A stretch of 11,072 bases of DNA from assembly GCF_021648855.1 (NCBI RefSeq), contig NZ_JAKJHX010000146.1:1078-12149 (forward strand). Direction: 5' to 3'. A program made the translations under genes and the position numbers. Positions 6,343-11,072 of the stretch are shown piece after piece; position 1 is the first letter of the stretch, and each line of letters begins with the position of its first letter. The stretch comes from Tychonema litorale BBK16 (GTDB taxonomy: Bacteria > Cyanobacteriota > Cyanobacteriia > Cyanobacteriales > Microcoleaceae). The notes under the pieces were generated by a model. It searched no databases and was not told the DNA's origin. It saw nothing but the letters and a program-made list of their open reading frames with translations.

Positions 6343-8073
6343 ATGGATGCGCTAATCGGCAAAAGCTTACAAGGTGGAAAATATACCCTCGAACAAGAAT
6401 TGGGACGCGGTGGCTTTGGGATTACCTTCAAGGCAACTCACCGCTATTTAGGACAATTTGTAGTTATCAAAACCCTCAACGAATCCCTGCGCCAACAACC
6501 GAATTTTGCTGAGTTCGATCGCAAATTTCAAGACGAAGCCAGACGCTTAGCTTCCTGCGTTCATCCCAATATCGTCCGAGTCAGCGATTTCTTTGTGGAA
6601 GATGGCCAGCCTTACATGGTAATGGACTATATTCCCGGTCAGAATTTGGGCGATGTCGTGTTGCCAAATCGACCAATGCCAGAAGAACTCGCCATTCTAT
6701 ACATAACTCAAATAGGCGCTGCTGTGAAAGTCGTTCATAAGAACGGTTTGCTGCACCGAGATATCAAACCACAAAACATCATTTGGCGCCGAAATTCCCA
6801 GGAAGTTGTGTTAATTGATTTTGGAATTGCCCGCGAATTTACACCGGGTGCAACTCAATCTCATACTAATATGGTGTCCGACGGTTATGCGCCGCCGGAA
6901 CAGTATTTTGCTCAAGGGAAATACACGCCCGCTACAGATGTTTACGGTCTAGCTGCCACGCTTTATACTTTGCTAACTGGACAAGTGCCGATCGCAGCAA
7001 TTCTCCGTACCAGTCAGCCGATGCCTACACCACGGGATTTGCAGCCCCAGCTAAGTTCAACCGTCAGCCAAGCGGTGATGCGAGGGATGACTGTAGATGC
7101 TCAAAATCGCCCTGGGAGTGTGGATGAATGGCTGTCGCTGCTGACGAATTCCCGTGCTGCGAGTACCGGCCCAACTGTCGCGGTGATGGGAAACCGTGTT
7201 CAGAGGCCTGAGAATTCGCAAACAGCGCCTGCTATCGTAACGAATAGCGGACGAGAAAGCAAAGTTGGTTTGATTTTGGGGTTAGTGGCGATCGCGGTTA
7301 TTTTCGGAGGATTTGTGGCGATCGCCAGAATTTTGCTCGATCGCCCTTCCGCCGAACCTGCACCAGTAGCCCAATCCGATCGCACTTCAGCCCCCATAAA
7401 TCGAGAAACGCCCGATCGCCCCGATCCAATTCCGACACCAAAAGAAACTCCCAAACCTCAGCTAAAAACTCCAAAGCCTGCGCCAATTCCCAGACCAAAA
7501 GCAACTCCCAAACCTCAGATAGAAACTCCAACGCCAGAACCCACACCTTCTCCTGCGGTTGAGTCACCCGCATCAACGAATAAACCTGTTGAAGAACAAA
7601 GACCGATCGCGCGATCGACCCCCACACCACCGCCTCGCGAAGAACAACCCCCAACCAGCGGGAAAATCCCCAGAATACCTGGTTTTACGGTTGGTACAGC
7701 AGAAAGTCGGGTAGTCGCTGAATTGGGACAACCGACTGAAACTCAACGCCAAGGCTATTGGCCGAATACTCGCACCGCACTTTACGATCTGGTGCCGAAT
7801 CAGATTACTTTGGGCTACATTTACGATCGCGATTCCGGCGAGCTCGTCCAAACAGAGGGTTCTTTTGCTCAATCTGTGGATGATTTGGTAGTGCGAACCG
7901 CGTTAAACGGGATGTTGGGCGGGGCGGATCGCGAGATTATGCAAGGGTTCCGAGATGTGCAGCAGCGCCGGAGTAATCGGTTTACATTTAGGAAGGGTTC
8001 TGTCGAAGGTGCGATCGAACGTAATGAGCGCGATCGAATATACATCGGCGTTTGGGACGAAAATTTGCATTAA
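6343..8073 (+). CDS. Membrane-anchored serine/threonine protein kinase with extracytoplasmic C-terminal domain
   Basis: 576 residues. A Hanks-type kinase domain spans about 1-270: GRGGFG loop 21-26, Lys43 in VIKTL, Glu65 of helix C, HRDIKPQN 138-145 with catalytic Asp140, DFG 159-161, and GYAPPEQY at the activation-segment end. All key residues are present, so it should be active. One transmembrane helix (about 308-332) follows. Next is a Pro/Thr/Lys-rich linker (335-440) with repeated TPKPQ-type units, then a globular region (445-576) containing FTVGTAESRVVAELGQPT, which I recognise only as a tail seen on cyanobacterial kinases. The kinase should face the cytoplasm and the tail the periplasm; ligand and substrates are unknown. 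ATG 6343 is chosen over GTG 6325, which starts inside a HIP1 repeat and adds only MRSPEP. Many codons of the helix and linker come from CGATCG sites. Confidence 0.93.
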   Translation: MDALIGKSLQGGKYTLEQELGRGGFGITFKATHRYLGQFVVIKTLNESLRQQPNFAEFDRKFQDEARRLASCVHPNIVRVSDFFVEDGQPYMVMDYIPGQNLGDVVLPNRPMPEELAILYITQIGAAVKVVHKNGLLHRDIKPQNIIWRRNSQEVVLIDFGIAREFTPGATQSHTNMVSDGYAPPEQYFAQGKYTPATDVYGLAATLYTLLTGQVPIAAILRTSQPMPTPRDLQPQLSSTVSQAVMRGMTVDAQNRPGSVDEWLSLLTNSRAASTGPTVAVMGNRVQRPENSQTAPAIVTNSGRESKVGLILGLVAIAVIFGGFVAIARILLDRPSAEPAPVAQSDRTSAPINRETPDRPDPIPTPKETPKPQLKTPKPAPIPRPKATPKPQIETPTPEPTPSPAVESPASTNKPVEEQRPIARSTPTPPPREEQPPTSGKIPRIPGFTVGTAESRVVAELGQPTETQRQGYWPNTRTALYDLVPNQITLGYIYDRDSGELVQTEGSFAQSVDDLVVRTALNGMLGGADREIMQGFRDVQQRRSNRFTFRKGSVEGAIERNERDRIYIGVWDENLH

Positions 8074-8236
8074 TCTGAATTCCGGTTACAGCGGAATGAT
8101 GGAAGAGGAGGAGACGGCAGTGCCGTGTCCCTACAATTAATCGGGCGATATTTACATCTTTGGCGGACAATCATGATTATTTTGGGGTAGGGAAACGGCA
8201 CTGCCGTGTCCTCCATTACCAAACTCCCCAATCAAC
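8074..8236. other. Spacer between kinase and tmRNA unit
   Basis: No gene seen. It carries the pair of ACGGCA-type palindromes described separately. No clear T-tailed terminator follows the kinase; the first palindrome, 40 nt past the stop, could act in mRNA 3'-end formation. Confidence 0.5.
8114..8207. repeat. Pair of ACGGCA(N)TGCCGT palindromes
   Basis: ACGGCAGTGCCGT at 8114-8126 and ACGGCACTGCCGT at 8195-8207 are each perfect 6-bp inverted repeats around one base. Each is followed by GTCC. The flanks of the second copy (GGAAACGGCACTGCCGTGTCC) match the reverse complement of the first, so the two face each other across 68 nt. This is a dispersed element type seen in filamentous cyanobacteria. 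Confidence 0.75.
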
Positions 8237-8265
8237 TTGACGTAACACAAAAACTTGTCTATAAT
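8237..8265 (+). promoter_or_regulatory. Sigma-70-type promoter of the tmRNA gene
   Basis: TTGACG at 8237-8242 and TATAAT at 8260-8265 are 17 nt apart, a near-consensus housekeeping promoter. The mature tmRNA begins 17 nt after the -10 box, which leaves a short 5' leader for RNase P to remove. Confidence 0.85.
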
Positions 8266-8281
8266 GGAAAAGCTAACACGA

Positions 8282-8678
8282 GGGGCTGTAATGGTTTCGA
8301 CAGGGTAGCGAACGCTGCTCCGTGATGCAGGTCGAGAGGGAGTCCACTCTCGTTAATATCGGCTCAAACAAAATAGTAAATGCGAACAACATCGTTCCTT
8401 TCGCTCGTGTAAAAACTGTTGCTGCTGTAGCCTAAAAACTACTCTTTGAGCCCAGTTTAGAGTGTATGCCGCCTAACTCCGTTAACGGTAGCATAACAAC
8501 CCCCAACGGATGCCCTAGCTAAACGCTTCTAGTCGGCTAGCCGGGAAAGCAATCACTAGAAAATCCTCCCATTTAGGATAAAGATGGTTCCCGCCCCGAG
8601 GGTAAGAGGGGATAAACCTGTGAACGATCGGAAAGTTAATACCTATTTTGGACGGCAGTTCGATTCTGCCCAGTTCCA
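8282..8678 (+). ncRNA. ssrA: Transfer-messenger RNA (tmRNA)
   Basis: One-piece tmRNA that, with SmpB and alanyl-tRNA synthetase, rescues stalled ribosomes and tags the nascent protein for proteolysis. The 5' end GGGGCTGTAATGGTTTCGAC and the 3' end are diagnostic: GGGGCTG (8282-8288) pairs with CAGTTCC (8671-8677) as acceptor stem with two G-U pairs, and GGCAGTTCGATTCTGCC (8654-8670) is the T arm. Position 8678 is the discriminator A. CCA is not encoded and must be added. The tag frame starts with the resume codon at 8382. Stems between 8440 and 8640 fit the pseudoknot region, though I did not fold them. It has its own promoter and terminator, so it is a single-gene unit. Confidence 0.97.
8382..8435 (+). 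other. tmRNA proteolysis-tag reading frame
   Basis: The resume codon GCG is followed by codons reading ANNIVPFARVKTVAAVA and then TAA (8433-8435). The ANNIVPFAR start is the cyanobacterial hallmark. The common tags I recall end RKxAPVAA and have 16 residues; this one has 17, with an extra Val (GTA, 8409-8411) after Arg, and ends AVA. Confidence 0.9.
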
Positions 8679-8735
8679 TAAAAAAGGTAGCGTAAAATCA
8701 ATGGTTTAAACCATTTGAAAGTTACTTTAAAGCAT

Positions 8736-8769
8736 AAAAAGGGCAGAGAATTAATTCTCTGCCCTTTTT
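8736..8769 (+). terminator. Rho-independent terminator after tmRNA
   Basis: GGGCAGAGAATT and AATTCTCTGCCC form a perfect 24-nt palindrome (8741-8764) followed by five T; five A precede it, so it could also work on the other strand. It lies about 60 nt after the mature tmRNA end. Confidence 0.93.
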
Positions 8770-8807
8770 GTTTGGGCTATATCTCGCTCAATTACGCACG
8801 GGTAGTC

Positions 8808-8872
8808 AGAAACCGGGTTTTTGCCAAAATACTTCGTTACAACTCGCAGAAACCCATAAAAACCCGGTTTCT
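8808..8872. repeat. Perfect 15-bp inverted repeat
   Basis: AGAAACCGGGTTTTT (8808-8822) and AAAAACCCGGTTTCT (8858-8872) are exact reverse complements separated by 35 nt; a further partial AGAAACCC lies in the loop at 8848-8855. This AGAAACCGGGTTT unit is a dispersed repeat type I associate with Oscillatoria-like genomes. Confidence 0.8.
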
Positions 8873-8902
8873 TTAGTATTTGTAAATCCAGGACTAAACA
8901 AC

Positions 8903-8927
8903 CAACAGTCAACAATCAACAGTCAAC
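8903..8927. repeat. Short direct repeat CAACAGTCAAC x2
   Basis: CAACAGTCAAC at 8903-8913 and again at 8917-8927, separated by three bases, within a wider CAA-rich tract. Low-complexity intergenic sequence; no function seen. Confidence 0.6.
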
Positions 8928-9090
8928 CATAACTATAATTTCCCCCCCTCCGTCGGTTCTTGGGGCCAGTCCGGCGATATACTAATAGGCGGTAAAGCAT
9001 TAAAAATCTTTACAAACACCCAAATCTCCAAGCCTACTCCTACTAAGGATGGGTGTAAAAATATATGCGATCGCTCAAAAGCTGGAAATA

Positions 9091-10209
9091 ATGAACCCAG
9101 GAATTGACTTACAAGGAAGTTTTGTAGAAGCCCTCATCGATTTGGGCTTACCGGCAGACATCGCCCAAGTGCTTTGGCTACCACTACCAATGGTACTGAT
9201 GGTTGTCGGTGCTGTCTTCGGGGTACTCACTAGCGTCTGGCTAGAACGGAAAATCTCCGCCGCCGCTCAACAGCGGATTGGCCCAGAATTCCTCGGCCCC
9301 CTGGGAGTCCTAGCACCCGTTGCTGACGGTTTGAAGTTGGTATTCAAAGAAGACATCGTACCCGCAAAAGCTGATGCCCTGCTATTTACACTGGGCCCAG
9401 TGATTGTGGTAATTCCAGTTTTTCTCTCCTACCTAATCGTGCCCTTCGGAGAGCATATGCTGATCGCCGATATGGGGACAGCAATATTTCTGTGGATTGC
9501 CCTATCTAGCATTCAGCCGATCGGCTTGCTAATGTCCGGCTACGCTTCTAACAACAAATACGCCCTTCTCGGAGGACTTAGAGCCGCTGCTCAATCCCTC
9601 AGCTACGAAATTCCTCTGGCTTTGGCAGTATTAGCAGTTGTGATGATGTCCAATAGCCTTAGTACGATCGACATCGTACATCAACAAGCAGGCTACGGCA
9701 TCATCGGCTGGAACGTTTGGCGACAACCCGCTGGTTTCCTGATTTTCTGGATTGCAGCACTCGCAGAATGCGAACGTTTACCCTTTGACTTACCCGAAGC
9801 AGAAGAAGAATTGGTAGCAGGATATCAGACTGAGTATACAGGCATGAAATTTGCCTTATATTACATCGCTTCCTACGTTAACCTCGTCCTTTCTTGCCTG
9901 CTAGTAGCCGTTTTGTACCTCGGTGGTTGGGAATGCCCGATTCCCGTCGGAGTCCTCACAAATGCCCTGGGATTGAGCGAAACAACTCCTTGGTTACAGG
10001 TAATTACCGGCACGCTGGGCATTACAATGACCTTGCTGAAAGCCTACTTTTTCCTGTTTCTGGCAGTTTTGCTGCGTTGGACTCTGCCACGAGTTCGGAT
10101 TGACCAATTGCTAGATTTGGGATGGAAGTTTTTGCTTCCGGTTGCTCTAGTTAACTTGCTATTGACCGCAGCTTTGAAACTTGCCTTTCCCTTTGCTTTT
10201 GGCGGTTAA
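9091..10209 (+). CDS. ndhA: NAD(P)H-quinone oxidoreductase (NDH-1) subunit 1
   Basis: Membrane subunit of thylakoid/cytoplasmic-membrane complex I (NuoH/ND1 homologue), lining the plastoquinone site at the junction of membrane and hydrophilic arms. 372 residues from ATG 9091, the normal cyanobacterial length; [19 protein letters not shown] matches the family's N-terminus. I therefore rejected ATG 9049, which would add 14 residues. Seen: [21 protein letters not shown] (about 50-70), [15 protein letters not shown] (74-88), [20 protein letters not shown] (154-173), and [20 protein letters not shown] (226-245), the acidic loop near the quinone cavity. About eight hydrophobic helices are visible. 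ndhI follows 98 nt downstream, as in the conserved cyanobacterial ndhA-ndhI-ndhG-ndhE operon. Only a weak GGAAA lies close before the start. Confidence 0.98.
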   Translation: MNPGIDLQGSFVEALIDLGLPADIAQVLWLPLPMVLMVVGAVFGVLTSVWLERKISAAAQQRIGPEFLGPLGVLAPVADGLKLVFKEDIVPAKADALLFTLGPVIVVIPVFLSYLIVPFGEHMLIADMGTAIFLWIALSSIQPIGLLMSGYASNNKYALLGGLRAAAQSLSYEIPLALAVLAVVMMSNSLSTIDIVHQQAGYGIIGWNVWRQPAGFLIFWIAALAECERLPFDLPEAEEELVAGYQTEYTGMKFALYYIASYVNLVLSCLLVAVLYLGGWECPIPVGVLTNALGLSETTPWLQVITGTLGITMTLLKAYFFLFLAVLLRWTLPRVRIDQLLDLGWKFLLPVALVNLLLTAALKLAFPFAFGG

Positions 10210-10270
10210 TTCATAATAGGTAAAGGGCAACAGAAAAAATACCTGTTAACCAATTACCTATTATCAATTA
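10207..10270. repeat. 17-bp inverted repeat in the ndhA-ndhI spacer
   Basis: TAATTCATAATAGGTAA (10207-10223) and TTACCTATTATCAATTA (10254-10270) pair with one mismatch (11 consecutive pairs innermost), enclosing 30 nt. The first arm begins with the ndhA TAA stop. No T-run follows, so it is a likely mRNA stem within the operon rather than a terminator. Confidence 0.7.
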
Positions 10271-10307
10271 GTGATTACCAAAAACTCAAGTACAGAGAGA
10301 GAACACG

Positions 10308-10883
10308 ATGCTAAAATTCCTCAATCAAGTAGGCGCATACGCCAAAGAGACTGTTCAAGCTGCTAAGTATATCGGCCAAGGGCTAGCTGTGACCTTCGAT
10401 CACATGAGACGCCGACCAGTTACAGTGCAGTATCCTTACGAAAAACTAATTCCTTCCGAACGTTTTCGGGGCAGAATTCACTTTGAATTTGACAAGTGCA
10501 TCTCCTGCGAAGTCTGCGTTCGGGTTTGTCCGATCAACTTACCTGTAGTGGATTGGGAATTTAACAAAGAAACTAAGAAGAAACAACTCAAGCACTACAG
10601 TATCGATTTTGGGGTGTGTATCTTCTGTGGTAACTGTGTAGAATATTGTCCGACTAATTGCTTGTCGATGACGGAAGAGTACGAATTGGCCGCCTACGAA
10701 CGTCATGAATTGAATTATGACAGCGTGGCCCTCGGACGCTTGCCCTACAAGGTTACAGACGATCCGATGGTGACACCGTTGCGCGAATTCGCTTATTTGC
10801 CAAAAGGTGTAATGGACCCTCATGATGTCCCTAGTGGCGATCGGCGCGCTGGTCTTCGTCCAGAGGAAATCATCGAAAAATAG
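10308..10883 (+). CDS. ndhI: NAD(P)H-quinone oxidoreductase (NDH-1) subunit I, 2x[4Fe-4S] protein
   Basis: Peripheral-arm subunit (NuoI/TYKY homologue) that carries the last iron-sulfur clusters on the electron path from ferredoxin toward plastoquinone. Two ferredoxin motifs are complete: [12 protein letters not shown] with Cys64, 67, 70, 74, and [12 protein letters not shown] with Cys104, 107, 110, 114. In this fold the fourth Cys of each motif ligates the other cluster. The N-terminal amphipathic region ([30 protein letters not shown]) binds the membrane arm. The length of 191 fits cyanobacterial NdhI, including the C-terminal extension after about residue 150. ATG 10308 is preceded by GAGAGAGA as a plausible ribosome binding site. 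Second in the ndhA operon; ndhG and ndhE would be expected next but lie outside the window. Confidence 0.98.
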   Translation: MLKFLNQVGAYAKETVQAAKYIGQGLAVTFDHMRRRPVTVQYPYEKLIPSERFRGRIHFEFDKCISCEVCVRVCPINLPVVDWEFNKETKKKQLKHYSIDFGVCIFCGNCVEYCPTNCLSMTEEYELAAYERHELNYDSVALGRLPYKVTDDPMVTPLREFAYLPKGVMDPHDVPSGDRRAGLRPEEIIEK

Positions 10884-11018
10884 ATAATGGGGAATAGGGC
10901 ATCGGGCATCGGGCATGGGAAATAGCTAGTAGTTAGTAGTTACTTGCTAGTGGTTTTTCAAATAAAAAATAACCCAATGACTGCATTTATCCTGAGCGAA
11001 GCGGTACCCTGAGCGAAG
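10884..11018. repeat. Repeat-filled spacer after ndhI: GGGCATC heptamers, TAGT tract and CCTGAGCGAAGC pair
   Basis: Starting 14 nt after the ndhI stop are three tandem heptamers, GGGCATC, GGGCATC and GGGCATG (10897-10917). A TAGT-rich stretch (about 10924-10951) follows. CCTGAGCGAAGC then occurs twice (10991-11002 and 11008-11019), 17 nt apart. No gene or terminator was seen in this part. Confidence 0.75.
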
Positions 11019-11072
11019 CCCAATGCCCAATGCCCAATGCCCAATGCCCAATGCCCAATGCCCAATGCCCAA
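11019..11072. repeat. CCCAATG tandem heptamer array (STRR-like), continuing past the window
   Basis: Seven perfect CCCAATG units plus CCCAA fill the last 54 nt. This is the classic short tandemly repeated repetitive (STRR) pattern of heterocystous and filamentous cyanobacteria. It starts inside the last base of the second CCTGAGCGAAGC. The copy number beyond the edge is unknown. Confidence 0.95.

Larger units (their letters stand above)
8770..9090. other. Non-coding spacer between tmRNA terminator and ndhA
   Basis: 321 nt without a gene. It holds an inverted repeat and a short direct repeat (separate entries), a C-rich run near 8941-8949, and a possible -10 box TATACT at 8978-8983 about 108 nt before ndhA, without a good -35. 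The open codons just ahead of ndhA (from ATG 9049) look like leader. Confidence 0.6.

Noticed and set aside
7200..7872. Minus-strand open frames opposite the kinase linker
   Set aside because: They arise from the biased composition of the Pro/Thr/Lys-rich linker on the other strand; their translations are low-complexity, with no start signal.
8808..8872. Terminator or insertion-sequence ends
   Set aside because: The 15-bp inverted arms have no transposase between them and no U-tract that fits a gene end. A dispersed repeat is simpler.
9049..9090. ATG 9049 as ndhA start
   Set aside because: The 14 extra residues are not part of the family N-terminus; MNPGIDLQG at 9091 matches it and gives exactly the usual 372 residues.
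11019..11072. CRISPR-like array at the right end
   Set aside because: The units are contiguous 7-mers with no spacers; this is an STRR array.

Overview
The window looks like a chromosomal segment of a filamentous, Oscillatoria/Microcoleus-type cyanobacterium. The reasons are frequent HIP1 octamers (GCGATCGC and its CGATCG core), an NDH-1 ndhA-ndhI pair of cyanobacterial type, a tmRNA tag beginning ANNIVPFAR, a bacterial Ser/Thr kinase with a proline-rich linker, and intergenic heptamer repeats (STRR-like) and small palindromes typical of these genomes. The genus is an inference.

Layout. Positions 1-4208 (minus strand) hold a glycine-cleavage cluster transcribed gcvT > gcvH > gcvP; gcvP runs off the left edge. 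Together T, H and P decarboxylate glycine on PLP, carry the aminomethyl group on lipoyl-GcvH, and pass it to tetrahydrofolate (L-protein is not here). This matters for photorespiratory glycine. A minus-strand terminator-like hairpin (4395-4431) lies upstream of gcvT. A truncated DUF4336 remnant follows at 4441-4671.

Positions 4729-6226 (plus strand) hold the most unusual part: three tightly packed genes. They are a trypsin-like serine protease, a membrane protein whose C-terminus is a YefM-type antitoxin lacking its normal N-terminal DNA-binding half, and a YoeB/Txe-type toxin. The toxin starts inside the stop codon of the fusion and carries Lys where the family has its catalytic Glu. No CGATCG site occurs between 4637 and 5945, unlike both flanks, so the first two genes look acquired and the antitoxin looks like a deletion- or recombination-made chimera.

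Positions 6343-8073 encode a membrane-anchored Ser/Thr kinase with an extracytoplasmic C-terminal domain. Positions 8237-8769 form a self-contained ssrA (tmRNA) unit with a clear sigma-70-type promoter and a strong terminator. Positions 9091-10883 encode NdhA and NdhI, the membrane quinone-site subunit and the two-cluster ferredoxin-like subunit of photosynthetic complex I; ndhG and ndhE probably follow beyond the edge. The right end is a run of CCCAATG heptamers.

Other points of interest: a palindromic repeat read in frame inside gcvP, heptamer arrays touching or following the ends of gcvH and ndhI, a 17-bp inverted repeat that begins at the ndhA stop codon, and a tmRNA tag that seems one residue longer than usual. 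All family assignments rest on motif recognition by eye; no database search was run.
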